Positions 1-8,566 of a DNA stretch of 64,000 nucleotides are shown piece after piece (within the stretch, counting starts at the first letter, position 1; every line of letters starts with the position of its first letter). Both the position numbers and the translations under genes were made by a program. Below the pieces are notes generated by a model, which was not told the DNA's origin, made no database searches, and worked only from the letters and a program-made list of their open reading frames with translations. Origin of the DNA: Agathobacter ruminis (GTDB lineage: Bacteria > Bacillota > Clostridia > Lachnospirales > Lachnospiraceae); contig NZ_PDYG01000008.1 of NCBI RefSeq assembly GCF_002735305.1, positions 31,871 through 95,870 on the forward strand, written 5' to 3'.

Positions 1-1
1 G

Positions 2-865
2 GTTGCAAAAACAAAATACCGTCGCAAAAATGGTGCATATTATAATCCGAAGACCGGAAAATGTTTTTTGAGCAGGAAAGATATTAAGACGATTTTGACT
101 TATGCCAAAAAGAAAAAAGTAATGATTGTACCGGAAATTGATATGCCGGGACATGTTGGCGGTTTTGAAAAGCTGTATATCAAGAAATATGGCAAGACCA
201 ATGCGAAGATCTTTCATGCTGATTACGAAGGGGAGCTTGCGATTAAGAATAAGCAGGCCATCAAATTTGCAAAGAATATTTACAATGAATATGCCAAATT
301 GTTCAAGGGATGTAAATATTTTCATATCGGATGTGATGAATTCTGGTCCGGAAGTGCAAAGCAGAATGCTTCTTACATCAATACAATCAGCAAATATATG
401 CAAAAGAAGGGCTTTCGCGTGTGGGCATGGAATGATTTGCTCACAAAGACGAATATGAAATCCATCAATAAAAAAATTATGGTGACGTACTGGAGCTATG
501 ATGGCGATACGACCGACGCTGCAGAGCGCAAAGGGCGCCGAAAAGTGCGCGCGACACTTCCTGAACTGCAGGCAAAAGGATTTTCGGTATTGAATTACAA
601 TTCCTATTATCTGTATCTGACACCAAACAAAAAGAATGTATCCAAAGCAGATACGATATATGCGGTCAATGATGCAAAAGCAAATTGGTCCATTCGCATG
701 TGGGACGGAGATTCCGGAAGCAAGTGCAAAACTGCAAAGAGAATTGTTGGAGCCTGCGTAAGTATCTGGGGTGAAGATTCCAAAGGTGTGAAAGCCGGTT
801 CCATTTATCAGCAGGTTGCAAAATTATATCCGGTGCTTCAGAAAAAATGCATCATCAAAAAATAA
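2..865 (+). CDS. GH20 beta-N-acetylhexosaminidase, C-terminal part (5' truncated by window)
   Basis: The reading frame is open from base 2, so the gene begins upstream of the window; about 287 residues are visible. The (beta/alpha)8-barrel of glycoside hydrolase family 20 is recognisable from the strand PEIDMPGH, the catalytic Asp-Glu pair in HIGCDEFW (about position 323-346), a following RVWAWNDLL strand and the late aromatic segments VTYWSYDGD and LNYNSYYLYL that line the N-acetylglucosamine pocket. The family removes terminal beta-linked GlcNAc or GalNAc using the substrate N-acetyl group as nucleophile. No C-terminal anchor is seen after the barrel, which ends soon after IWGEDSKG. The residue between the glycine and the Asp-Glu pair is Cys where Gly is usual. 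A methionine-free stretch precedes the TTG at 68, which should not be taken as the true start. Secretion cannot be judged without the N-terminus. Confidence 0.85.
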   Translation, partial: VAKTKYRRKNGAYYNPKTGKCFLSRKDIKTILTYAKKKKVMIVPEIDMPGHVGGFEKLYIKKYGKTNAKIFHADYEGELAIKNKQAIKFAKNIYNEYAKLFKGCKYFHIGCDEFWSGSAKQNASYINTISKYMQKKGFRVWAWNDLLTKTNMKSINKKIMVTYWSYDGDTTDAAERKGRRKVRATLPELQAKGFSVLNYNSYYLYLTPNKKNVSKADTIYAVNDAKANWSIRMWDGDSGSKCKTAKRIVGACVSIWGEDSKGVKAGSIYQQVAKLYPVLQKKCIIKK

Positions 866-955
866 AGTGAAAAATATACAGTAAAATTCAAACAGAAAAT
901 CAAAAAGAAAATCAAATAGAAGAATCAAACAGAAAAATATAAAAAAGACGAAAAC

Positions 956-1006
956 AAAAAAGACAATCGAATGAAATCCGTGGGATTTGAATCGATTGTC
1001 TTTTTT
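956..1006. terminator. Bidirectional intrinsic terminator
   Basis: A 15-bp perfect stem pairs 956-970 with 992-1006; the left arm starts with A residues and the right arm ends with six T. The loop contains a second small hairpin (974-979 with 983-988). It lies between convergent genes ending at 865 (+) and 1023 (-) and can serve both. Confidence 0.9.
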
Positions 1007-1022
1007 ATGTTTTTCTTAACGA

Positions 1023-1379
1023 TTATTCGTTCATCTGCGAAATAGAATTCGAAACAGAATTGTGAATCGATTCCGCAATGGCATCTTCGGATTCGTCAGG
1101 TGCGGGATTCAATGACTCCCAGTCCGGATCTTCTGTTCCCATAAAGTGGTTGAAAAATACATAGCCGATGCACCAGATAAATCCAAACATCGTGGATGAT
1201 AAAGCAATGCGAACCAGCATATGCAAAACGAATCCGGCATGGAGTTTATGTTGAATGAATCCAAGCCAAAGCAGATATACCGGTTTTAAAAACATCAAAA
1301 ATACACCGAAATAAAGCGCTGCCAATGTGCCAAGAACATAAAAGGCAACCGCAATAACAAAATGTTTCTTTTTTTCCAT
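1023..1379 (-). CDS. Small membrane protein of unknown function
   Basis: About 118 residues. Two or three hydrophobic segments fill the first 85 residues (AVAFYVLGTLAALYFGVFL, then a PVYLLWLGF segment and a segment around FGFIWCIGYVFF), followed by an acidic, Ser/Asn-rich hydrophilic tail containing EDPDWESLNPAPDESED. I do not recognise a family. The tail is likely cytoplasmic or external depending on helix count, which I cannot settle. Two adjacent ATG codons are possible starts (1382 and 1379); the Shine-Dalgarno AAGGAG at 1392-1387 is 4 nt from the first and 7 nt from the second, so the second is preferred. It is transcribed away from the MraY-like gene and shares the 1383-1596 intergenic region with it. 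Confidence 0.7.
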   Translation of the reverse strand: MEKKKHFVIAVAFYVLGTLAALYFGVFLMFLKPVYLLWLGFIQHKLHAGFVLHMLVRIALSSTMFGFIWCIGYVFFNHFMGTEDPDWESLNPAPDESEDAIAESIHNSVSNSISQMNE

Positions 1380-1529
1380 CATTTCTCTCCTTGCGTACCT
1401 ATTTTGCCATAAAAAAAGCTTTTTTTCAAGTTTTCGATAAATGCATGATAAGCTGCGCTACCGGTTATAGCGATAGCAATCGTAATAGGTCGAGGAACCG
1501 TGTTGGGAATAGAAGAATTGCCGGAAATG

Positions 1530-1558
1530 TTGAAAAAAAGTGTGAAAGTTTATATAAT
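1530..1558 (+). promoter_or_regulatory. Sigma-A promoter for the MraY-like gene
   Basis: TTGAAA at 1530-1535, a 17-nt spacer and TATAAT at 1553-1558, 38 nt before the ATG at 1597. The match to consensus is close. Confidence 0.8.
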
Positions 1559-1596
1559 TATAGTTTGAACAAAAGTAAGGAAAAGAGGAAAAAGAT

Positions 1597-2562
1597 ATGT
1601 TGTATTTGATTGATGGACTTTCGCATCAAATCATTGCATTGTTGGGTGTGATTATTGCTTTTTTCGGCACTGTATTGTTGACAATGGCATTAAAGGATAA
1701 ACTGCCTCGCGATCAGGGGCGCGCATTTGCGGTAGAAGGCGCAAAGAGTGCGGGAAAGCCACGCGGAGCAGGTATTATTTTTGTATTTGTTTTTGCAATC
1801 AGCGCATTGTTGTGCTGTGATTTTTCGCTGGAACTGGTTTTGTATGTACTGCTTGTGGTGGTTGAAATGTTTACCGGATATTTTGATGATGCAGCAGAAA
1901 AACCATGGAACGAATATTTAAAGGGAATCCTTGATCTGGCTGTTGCAGTTGCAACTGCGGTTGTATATCTGCATTATAACGATTCGAGCATTGTATTTGC
2001 ACTGTTTGGAAATACGAGTGTCGAGATTCCTGCAATATTATATGGACTGTTGACAGTTGTGCTGGTTTGGGCAGCTATCAATGTAACCAATTGTTCGGAT
2101 GGTGTGGACGGACTTTCCGGAAGCGTATCGATTGTGACCATGATGAGCTTTTATGCACTCACAAAGATGGCCGGCAATGATGATCCGTTCCTGTTTACCG
2201 CTGTTTTGTTTGCACTGAGTCTCCTGGGATATCTGTGGTTCAATGCCACCCCGAGTCTGCTTTTGATGGGCGATGCGGGAAGCCGTGCAATGGGATTTTT
2301 CCTTGCGGTTCTTGCGATTAAGAGCAAGAGTCCGGTAATGTTTCTGGTCTTTGCGATTGTATTGATTTTGGACGGAGGACTGGGTCTGGTCAAAGTGTCC
2401 CTTTTGCGCTTCCTGAAGATTCATATTTTGAAAAATACGTTGACACCATTGCATGACAATGTGCGCAAGAAAAAAGAATGGTCCAATGCGCAGGTGACAA
2501 TCCGTTTTACAATTTTGCAGCTGGCAGTCAGCGTGATTGCTTTGTACATTTACAGGTTATAG
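1597..2562 (+). CDS. MraY-like phospho-sugar polyprenyl-phosphate transferase
   Basis: A 321-residue polytopic membrane protein of the glycosyltransferase-4/MraY superfamily, which transfers a sugar-1-phosphate from a UDP-sugar (UDP-MurNAc-pentapeptide in MraY) to undecaprenyl phosphate. Motifs in order: FDDAAE (the DDxxK-type Mg site), NCSDGVDGLSG (the catalytic NxxDGxDGL loop), GDAGSRAMG (equivalent to GDTGSLALG) and PLHDNVRKKKEW followed by IRFTIL, which aligns with the MraY PxHHHxExxGW..VxxRFW region. The usual triple histidine is replaced by H-D-N. About ten hydrophobic segments are visible. RBS GAGGAA at 1585-1590. The gene is not next to mur genes; its neighbours are a membrane protein and a methyltransferase. 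It could be a bona fide MraY variant or a paralogue acting on another UDP-sugar; I favour an MraY-family enzyme without fixing the substrate. Confidence 0.75.
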   Translation: MLYLIDGLSHQIIALLGVIIAFFGTVLLTMALKDKLPRDQGRAFAVEGAKSAGKPRGAGIIFVFVFAISALLCCDFSLELVLYVLLVVVEMFTGYFDDAAEKPWNEYLKGILDLAVAVATAVVYLHYNDSSIVFALFGNTSVEIPAILYGLLTVVLVWAAINVTNCSDGVDGLSGSVSIVTMMSFYALTKMAGNDDPFLFTAVLFALSLLGYLWFNATPSLLLMGDAGSRAMGFFLAVLAIKSKSPVMFLVFAIVLILDGGLGLVKVSLLRFLKIHILKNTLTPLHDNVRKKKEWSNAQVTIRFTILQLAVSVIALYIYRL

Positions 2563-2563
2563 T

Positions 2564-3607
2564 ATGATTGAAAATTACGAACACTATATTACCAAAAATA
2601 TCAGGGCCTATTATAAAAGAAGAATCTGGATGCCGCTGATCTATATTGTGATTCTGGGAATTTGCTGGTTTGTATTTTCGATGTCTTCGATTCTCAAACC
2701 GATTAATTTGAGTGCAGATGCCGATCTGGAATATTTTTATCAGAAGGAGTCGCATTATGTAAATGCCACTTTCCATGATCTACATTTTACGGGCTATATT
2801 GCAACCGCAAGAGGGGATACCCAGGGATATTATTATTATGTGCCATGGGGTGATTCGGTCGCAATTGTTCTGCTGTCGCCAAAGACCTGCGAGCAGGGAA
2901 TCCCGAATATTGAGAAACTGCATGTCAACGGAAAACTGCAGGAAGGTGCGGAAAGCTACCAAAAGCTGCTGAACAAACTGGCAGAGGATTTGAAATGGAC
3001 AGAATCGGGAATCGAAAATGAAGTGCCGGCTGTTTATTTCAGTGAGCCGGCCAATCAGTATCGCCTGACGTATATCCTGTTTGCAGTCTATTTTGCAACC
3101 TTGCTGTTTGCGGTGCTGAGTCTGATCATGTATTTGATTCATATTATCTTCCCGGTTACGGCTCCGGCATGTTCGAACCTTGTGGTATTTGGCAATCCGA
3201 GAAAGCTGCTCGAGGAAGCGGAAGAAGAGCTTGCGACATTGCCACAGCTGGCAACCGAAGATATGTTTATTACAGAGCATTATTTTATTATGACAAGTCC
3301 TGTGGGAAATGCAATTGTGCCGATTAGTCAGATTTTGTGGATTTATAAGCATTCGACACTGCACAAATTCTTATGGTATCATTTCAGCATTTCCTATACG
3401 ATGCATATCTATGCCAATAAACATTTTTATTTTCATTGCCCGAAAAATATCAAATCGGATATCGATGGTATTATGGATTATCTTGCGGAAGCAAATCATG
3501 AGATTGTAGTCGGATTCTCGGAGAAAAACCGTCTTGCGGTGCAGGCAAAGTACGAGAAGCCGTTCCATGTCGAAAAGATTGTGGCTTTTTTGCGCAAGCG
3601 TATTTGA
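2564..3607 (+). CDS. Two-TM membrane protein of unknown function
   Basis: 347 residues starting at the ATG at 2564, one base after the MraY-like stop codon, so the two are probably co-transcribed. The upstream in-frame TTG at 2537 would overlap the preceding gene and is less likely; only a weak AGG (2553-2555) precedes the ATG, consistent with translational coupling. An N-terminal basic segment leads into one membrane helix (about residues 22-42), then a roughly 120-residue extracytoplasmic domain, a second helix (about 168-190, LFAVYFATLLFAVLSLIMYL) and a cytoplasmic domain of about 150 residues with a LLEEAEEELATL helix. No catalytic motif is recognised. Similar two-helix proteins of unknown role occur in clostridia; I do not assign a function. 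Confidence 0.75.
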   Translation: MIENYEHYITKNIRAYYKRRIWMPLIYIVILGICWFVFSMSSILKPINLSADADLEYFYQKESHYVNATFHDLHFTGYIATARGDTQGYYYYVPWGDSVAIVLLSPKTCEQGIPNIEKLHVNGKLQEGAESYQKLLNKLAEDLKWTESGIENEVPAVYFSEPANQYRLTYILFAVYFATLLFAVLSLIMYLIHIIFPVTAPACSNLVVFGNPRKLLEEAEEELATLPQLATEDMFITEHYFIMTSPVGNAIVPISQILWIYKHSTLHKFLWYHFSISYTMHIYANKHFYFHCPKNIKSDIDGIMDYLAEANHEIVVGFSEKNRLAVQAKYEKPFHVEKIVAFLRKRI

Positions 3608-3622
3608 TTGAGAGGATGAAAA

Positions 3623-4384
3623 ATGGAAGCATATACGGATTTCGCAAAAGTCTATGACACTTTTATGGACAATATTCCATATGAAGAATGGGCAAAACGA
3701 ATTTGCGAACTCTTAAGCGAGTATCAGATAGAAAAAGGACTGGTTCTGGATCTGTGTTGCGGAACCGGAAAAATGACACGCCTTTTACGCGACCACGGCT
3801 ATGACATGATTGGAATTGACTTGTCATACGAAATGCTGCAGGTCGCGATGGAGCAGGATTCTCAGAATATCCTATATCTGAATCAGGATGCGTGTGAATT
3901 TGAATTGTACGGAACGGTGCAGGCAATTGTCAGCTGTTGTGACAGTCTCAATTACATCACCGAGCCAAAAGACCTGCAACAGATTTTTGCGCTGGCAAAC
4001 AACTATCTGGAAGCGCGGGGGCTGTTTATTTTTGATATGAATACCCCATACAAATATGAAAAGATGCTGGCACAGGAGACCTTTGCGGAGAATCGCGAGG
4101 ATTGTGCTTTTATCTGGGATAATTATTTTGACGAAGAGACACGAATGAATGCCTATGAGCTGACCCTGTTTCTGGAGCAGGAGGACGGAATGTTTGCCCG
4201 CCACAGTGAGGAGCATTACGAGCGGGCTTATTCGTTGCAGGAAGTGCGCGCACTGCTCGAAGGTGCGGGCATGGAATTCGTTGCGGCATTTGATGGATAT
4301 ACCCGGGGCGTTTTGCGCGAGGAATCGGAGCGTATGCTGATTGTCGCACGGGAAAAGCAGATGGAAGGAAAATATTATGAATGA
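3623..4384 (+). CDS. Class I SAM-dependent methyltransferase
   Basis: 253 residues. The Rossmann-type SAM-binding fold shows motif I VLDLCCGTGKMTRLL (about residues 39-53), motif II acidic residue in MIGIDLSYEML, and a post-I segment NILYLNQDACEFEL. The N-terminus FAKVYDTFMDNIPYEEW is typical of small-molecule methyltransferases of the Methyltransf_25 type. The substrate cannot be inferred. RBS GAGAGGATG at 3609-3617. Its stop codon overlaps the start of hslO by 8 nt, so the two are translationally coupled. Confidence 0.85.
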   Translation: MEAYTDFAKVYDTFMDNIPYEEWAKRICELLSEYQIEKGLVLDLCCGTGKMTRLLRDHGYDMIGIDLSYEMLQVAMEQDSQNILYLNQDACEFELYGTVQAIVSCCDSLNYITEPKDLQQIFALANNYLEARGLFIFDMNTPYKYEKMLAQETFAENREDCAFIWDNYFDEETRMNAYELTLFLEQEDGMFARHSEEHYERAYSLQEVRALLEGAGMEFVAAFDGYTRGVLREESERMLIVAREKQMEGKYYE

Positions 4385-5246
4385 TTATATGATTCGTGCA
4401 ACCGCTGCAGACAGCAGCATTCGCGCGTTTGCAATTACCTCGAAGCATTTGGTGCAGGAGGCGTTGGACCATCATGGCACCAGCCCGGTTATGACGGCTG
4501 CTCTTGGGCGTTTGCTTTCGGCCGGATTGATGATGGGAAGCATGATGAAGGGGGAAAAGGATTTGCTGACACTTCAGATTGCCTGTGATGGGCCGGCCGG
4601 AGGAATCACGGTAACTGCAGACTCACATGGCAATGCAAAGGGCTATGTGAATAATCCGAATGTGGATGTCCCGCTGAAATATGCAGGAAAGCTTGATGTG
4701 GGAGCTGCACTTGGACCGGGTGTCCTGTCGGTAATCCGTGATCTGGGACTCAGAGAACCTTATGTGGGACAATGTGCCCTGCAAACCGGTGAAATTGCAG
4801 AAGATCTGACTTATTATTTCGCGACAAGTGAGCAGGTGCCGTCGGTGGTGGCGCTTGGCGTTCTGGTGGATCATGACGGCGTGCGTCAGGCCGGAGGATT
4901 TATTATCCAGCTGATGCCGTTTACGGAGGATGAGGTGATTGACCGCCTCGAAAAACGCATTGGCGAAATTGACAGCATCACAACCATGCTCGAGCGGGGG
5001 ATGACACCGGAGCAGATTCTTGAGGAAGTGCTCGGCGATTTCGGACTCGAAATCACAGAGAAGATGCCATGCCGTTTTCATTGTGACTGTTCGAAGGAAC
5101 GCATCTCAGGGGCGCTTGCAACATTAAACAAAAAGGATTTGCAGGAACTGATCGATGACGGGGAAGATGTGGAAATCAAATGTCATTTCTGCAATCGTGC
5201 ATATCGGTTTACAACGGATGATTTGAAGGAGATCAAAGACAGGTGA
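4377..5246 (+). CDS. hslO: Hsp33 redox-regulated holdase chaperone
   Basis: 289 residues from the ATG at 4377, preceded by AAGGAA at 4365-4370. Upstream in-frame starts would extend far into the methyltransferase gene. The N-terminal domain begins MNDYMIRATAAD and has the Hsp33 core with TPVMTAALGR-like TSPVMTAALGRLLSA and a GPxGG element. The C-terminal redox switch carries the four zinc cysteines as CDC and CHFC, about 30 residues apart. Under oxidative stress the cysteines form disulfides, zinc is released and the protein binds unfolding clients in the cytoplasm. Its length fits the family. Its 3' end overlaps nadE by 4 nt (GTGA). Confidence 0.95.
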   Translation: MNDYMIRATAADSSIRAFAITSKHLVQEALDHHGTSPVMTAALGRLLSAGLMMGSMMKGEKDLLTLQIACDGPAGGITVTADSHGNAKGYVNNPNVDVPLKYAGKLDVGAALGPGVLSVIRDLGLREPYVGQCALQTGEIAEDLTYYFATSEQVPSVVALGVLVDHDGVRQAGGFIIQLMPFTEDEVIDRLEKRIGEIDSITTMLERGMTPEQILEEVLGDFGLEITEKMPCRFHCDCSKERISGALATLNKKDLQELIDDGEDVEIKCHFCNRAYRFTTDDLKEIKDR

Positions 5247-7141
5247 GAGACGGATTTGTAAAAGTAGCTGCGGTTTCGCCAAAGATTGCCGTGGCTGATA
5301 CGACAGCAAACGGTGCGATGATCCGCGCCTATATGAAAGAAACGGTTGCGGAAGGCGCAAAAATCGTTGTCTTTCCGGAATTGTGCATCACGGGTTATAC
5401 ATGCGCAGATCTGTTCACACAGGATCTGTTGCTGTCCAAGGCATATCGGCAATTGCACTGGATTGTCGAGGAAAGCGAAGAATACGATGCCATTTTCTTT
5501 GTCGGAGTGCCGATGGAGATTCGGGGCAAATTATATAATATGGCAGCGGCTGTTTCTCACGGGCGTCTGCTTGGCCTTGTGCCGAAACTGCATTTGCCGA
5601 CCTATAATGAGTTTTACGAAGGACGTAATTTTCAAAGCGGCATGATGTTAAGCGGTTATATTGAATTTGACGGATATAATGTACCGGTTGGAACCGGATT
5701 GATTTTTCAATGTGAGACGATGCCAAAATTACGAATCGCGGCAGAATTGTGTGAGGATCTGTGGGTGCCGAATCCGCCAAGCGTGGCACACGCACTCGGC
5801 GGAGCCAATGTGATTGTCAATCTGTCCGCCTCAGACGAACTGACGGGCAAGGCAAATTATCGCAGATCTCTTGTCGCCGGACAATCCGCCCGACTGCTGT
5901 GCGCATATGTCTATGCTTCCGCAGGTGAGGGAGAGTCTACACAGGATGTGGTTTACAGCGGCCATTGCATGATCGCGGAAAACGGATATCTGCTGGCTGA
6001 ATCCAAACGCTTTACAGAATCGGTGATTTATTCGGAAATCGATATCAATAAGCTTGAGGAGGAGAGACGCAGAATGTCAACCTTCCAGATTGAAGATACC
6101 CATATGGATATCCCGTTTACATTGAAAAAAGAAGAGACTTCGCTGACCCGCTTTATCGATCCGGCACCGTTTGTGCCATCCGATGAGAAAAGACGCGCGG
6201 AGCGCTGTGAAGAGATTCTGATGATTCAGGCGAGCGGATTAAAGAAGCGTCTTGCACATACCCATGCAAAGACCGCAGTGGTCGGTATTTCGGGAGGTCT
6301 TGATTCTACACTGGCACTTCTTGTCACGGCCCGTGCGTTTGATTTGCTGGGACGTGACCGAAAAGATATCATTGCCATTACGATGCCGGGGTTTGGCACG
6401 ACAGACAGAACCTATGAGAATGCGCTGTCGCTGATTCACAGTCTGGGAGCTACTTTGCAGGAAATCTCGATTGTCGACTCCGTGAAGCAGCATTTTAAAG
6501 ATATCGGCCAGTCATTGACGGATTATGATGTGACTTACGAGAATGGACAGGCGCGTGAACGTACACAGATTCTGATGGATGTGGCAAACAAGACAGGAGG
6601 ATTCGTCGTGGGAACAGGCGATTTGTCGGAACTGGCGCTCGGCTGGGCAACCTACAACGGCGATCATATGTCCATGTATGCGGTAAACAGCTCAGTGCCA
6701 AAGACCCTGGTGCGACATTTAGTGCACTATTATGCGATGACCTGTGGGGATGATAAACTCAAGCAGGTTTTGCTGGATGTACTCGACACGCCGGTTTCGC
6801 CGGAACTGTTGCCACCGAAAGACGGAAAAATTGCGCAAAAGACAGAGGAACTGGTGGGACCGTACGAACTGCATGATTTCTTCCTGTATCATATGCTCCG
6901 TTTCGGATCTTCTCCAAAGAAAATTCTGAGACTCGCAACCATTGCATTCCCGGATTATGAGGAAGCATTTATTCATAAGTGGCTGCAAAACTTTTACCGG
7001 CGCTTCTTTGCGCAGCACTTTAAGCGCTCCTGCCTGCCGGATGGCCCGAAGGTGGGAACGGTGGCGGTTTCACCGCGCGGCGATTTGCGTATGCCATCCG
7101 ATGCGCTGGCAAATATCTGGATGGAAGAATTAGAGGATTAG
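5243..7141 (+). CDS. nadE: Glutamine-dependent NAD+ synthetase
   Basis: 632 residues, a fusion of an N-terminal nitrilase-type glutaminase and a C-terminal NAD synthase. The glutaminase triad is visible as E46 (VVFPELCITGY), K115 (LVPKLHLPTYNEF) and C170 (AAELCEDLW). The ATP-pyrophosphatase P-loop is SGGLDS at 350-355. Ammonia released from glutamine is channelled to amidate deamido-NAD, the last step of NAD synthesis. The start is a GTG at 5243 inside the hslO stop (GTGA overlap); GGAG at 5228-5231 lies 11 nt upstream and there is no ATG before residue 26, so GTG is the only start that keeps the first beta-strand. Length is as expected for the long glutamine-dependent form. Confidence 0.95.
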   Translation: MRDGFVKVAAVSPKIAVADTTANGAMIRAYMKETVAEGAKIVVFPELCITGYTCADLFTQDLLLSKAYRQLHWIVEESEEYDAIFFVGVPMEIRGKLYNMAAAVSHGRLLGLVPKLHLPTYNEFYEGRNFQSGMMLSGYIEFDGYNVPVGTGLIFQCETMPKLRIAAELCEDLWVPNPPSVAHALGGANVIVNLSASDELTGKANYRRSLVAGQSARLLCAYVYASAGEGESTQDVVYSGHCMIAENGYLLAESKRFTESVIYSEIDINKLEEERRRMSTFQIEDTHMDIPFTLKKEETSLTRFIDPAPFVPSDEKRRAERCEEILMIQASGLKKRLAHTHAKTAVVGISGGLDSTLALLVTARAFDLLGRDRKDIIAITMPGFGTTDRTYENALSLIHSLGATLQEISIVDSVKQHFKDIGQSLTDYDVTYENGQARERTQILMDVANKTGGFVVGTGDLSELALGWATYNGDHMSMYAVNSSVPKTLVRHLVHYYAMTCGDDKLKQVLLDVLDTPVSPELLPPKDGKIAQKTEELVGPYELHDFFLYHMLRFGSSPKKILRLATIAFPDYEEAFIHKWLQNFYRRFFAQHFKRSCLPDGPKVGTVAVSPRGDLRMPSDALANIWMEELED

Positions 7142-7143
7142 AA

Positions 7144-7569
7144 ATGCGACGAAGAGATTTGACAGTACCTGCTTTGCTTCTGGAAGCAGTTACAATTATC
7201 ATAGCGGTTACGTATATGGTTTTACAGATTGCATATGGGATACATTATCACCGAGGTCCATTGATGATTATCATGAATTGTGTGGTAATGCTGGTTGTAT
7301 ATGCTTTTTTCACACTGCTGAGCATCTATCCGGAATGGGTGAATCGCCTGCCGGAGGAAACAAGCAGAGGAAAAGTGCGAACATTGACACTGTGGATGGT
7401 GCGGCTGGAAAAATTGATTTTTTCGGTCGGACTGGTAATCCCCTGTGTCTTTGATGTGATCGGCCGGGAAATACCGGGACCGGCAAGTTTGATTCTGGTT
7501 GCATGTATGATTTTGTCTGCAGCAGGCTTTGAGTGGGCAATCATCCGTGAAATCAAAAAACTGTCATAG
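7144..7569 (+). CDS. Four-helix integral membrane protein, unknown
   Basis: 141 residues beginning two bases after nadE. Four hydrophobic helices are visible: VPALLLEAVTIIIAVTYMVL, IIMNCVVMLVVYAFFTLL, IFSVGLVIPCVFDVIG and ASLILVACMILSAAGFEWA, with a basic linker MVRLEK and the loop PEWVNRLPEETSRGK between helices 2 and 3. RBS GAGGA at 7133-7137. Topology resembles small SdpI/DUF1648-like proteins but no defining motif is seen. Its position suggests transcription with nadE. Confidence 0.65.
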   Translation: MRRRDLTVPALLLEAVTIIIAVTYMVLQIAYGIHYHRGPLMIIMNCVVMLVVYAFFTLLSIYPEWVNRLPEETSRGKVRTLTLWMVRLEKLIFSVGLVIPCVFDVIGREIPGPASLILVACMILSAAGFEWAIIREIKKLS

Positions 7570-7598
7570 AAATTATTTAGAAAGGAATCATCAAACAA

Positions 7599-7853
7599 AT
7601 GGAAAAACATATTACTTTTAAGACGAAAGGCGTCTGCTCTCAAAAAATCGACCTTGATCTGGTTGACGGAATTGTACACAATGTAGTATTTACAGGAGGC
7701 TGCAGAGGTAACACACAGGGTGTTGCGCGTCTTGCCGAAGGAATGGAAGCAGAAGAAATCATCAGCCGCTGCAAAGGAATCGACTGCAGAGGCGGAAACT
7801 CCTGCCCGAATCAGCTTGCACTTGCATTGGAAGCAGCACTTGCAGAGAGATAA
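7599..7853 (+). CDS. TSCPD domain protein (TIGR03905-like)
   Basis: 84 residues with a start ATG and AAAGGAA upstream (7580-7586). The sequence ends with the conserved cysteine/glycine pattern seen in TSCPD-domain proteins: TGGCRGNTQGVARL, then CKGIDCRGGNSCPNQLA. The family is related to the C-terminal domain of class II ribonucleotide reductases and is a common stand-alone protein in clostridia; no biochemical role is established that I can cite. Closed by the terminator at 7886-7915. Confidence 0.85.
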   Translation: MEKHITFKTKGVCSQKIDLDLVDGIVHNVVFTGGCRGNTQGVARLAEGMEAEEIISRCKGIDCRGGNSCPNQLALALEAALAER

Positions 7854-7885
7854 AAACTGAAAAAATAACAGGAATCAGATGAGCG

Positions 7886-7919
7886 AAAATACGCCGGTTA
7901 AATCCGGCGTATTTTTTTT
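7886..7919 (+). terminator. Intrinsic terminator after the TSCPD gene
   Basis: Perfect 12-bp stem 7886-7897 with 7904-7915, loop TTAAAT, T-run to 7919. Confidence 0.92.
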
Positions 7920-8035
7920 GAAAAAATTTTTTAAAGGGGATGGAAAAAATGCTCGAGATAAACAACAGAATCAAAAGAAGTGTTTTCTTTTGTTTGCAGG
8001 TTTGGTACTATCGCCCTATTTGTTAAGGAAATCAG

Positions 8036-8105
8036 TTAGTTACCTATAAGTAATGTAGTTACTAATCAGTGCATTCTTGATAAGGTCTTATAAATTTTGT
8101 ATAAT
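8036..8105 (+). promoter_or_regulatory. Promoter and candidate operator of the aromatic-degradation cluster
   Basis: The 334-nt gene-free stretch 7854-8187 holds the terminator above and this promoter. TTGATA at 8077-8082, 17-nt spacer, TATAAT at 8100-8105, followed by an approximately 75-nt leader. Immediately upstream, 8039-8062 carries alternating half-sites GTTAC / GTAA / GTTAC: TTAC-6-GTAA forms one inverted repeat and GTAA-4-GTTAC another. HxlR/DUF24 regulators commonly bind GTAAC-type inverted repeats, and an HxlR gene lies inside the cluster, so this is the best operator candidate. The site sits upstream of the -35 element, which would suit activation as well as repression. The rest of 7920-8035 shows nothing recognisable. 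Confidence 0.65.
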
Positions 8106-8187
8106 ATAAGCACTGAAATGCATTGTGTGTTTATACAAAAAGACGAATAAACGGACAGTCATAAGAGAGAAAAGGAGAAGAATTACT

Positions 8188-8535
8188 ATGATTAAGAGAA
8201 CCTACGAAGAACTGGAACCTTATTTCCCGGCAGGCCACTTTGGGGTAACCTGCAAGCGCTATCATGGAAAGGACGAGACCGGAGCCAGCAAATTCTGGAT
8301 CGGGGTATCTGAGTTTGAGCCGGGCGGTGGCGCTGACTGGGCTTATGAAGACAACCCATTGGAGAAGGTTTACTTTGTACTTGAGGGAGAAATGACCGTT
8401 ACCGATAAAGATGGCAACAAATATGTCATCCATGCGAATGAATCCATTTCTTTCCCACCAAATGAGGGAAGAGGATTGAAGAACGAATCTGACAAGCCTG
8501 CAAAGATGCTTGTTATCATCAATTATCCGGAATAA
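8188..8535 (+). CDS. Cupin-domain protein
   Basis: 115 residues from the ATG at 8188, chosen because AAGGAG (8172-8177) lies 10 nt upstream; in-frame codons further upstream have no RBS. The single-domain cupin barrel is seen in [16 protein letters not shown] (motif 1 end) and [14 protein letters not shown] (motif 2 region). The metal-binding HxH of motif 1 is missing (the segment reads [16 protein letters not shown]), so a metal-independent role such as binding or isomerising a small ligand is possible. It is the first gene of the cluster and stops 31 nt before the SDR gene. Function is unknown; a role in handling the substrate or an intermediate of the ring-cleavage pathway is an inference from position only. 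Confidence 0.75.
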   Translation: MIKRTYEELEPYFPAGHFGVTCKRYHGKDETGASKFWIGVSEFEPGGGADWAYEDNPLEKVYFVLEGEMTVTDKDGNKYVIHANESISFPPNEGRGLKNESDKPAKMLVIINYPE

Positions 8536-8566
8536 AATCGGGAACCGTAATCAGGAGGAAATAAAA

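Noticed and set aside
1391..1609. 72-codon plus-strand reading frame upstream of the MraY-like gene
   Set aside because: It overlaps the promoter and RBS of the next gene and its translation is basic and low in structure.
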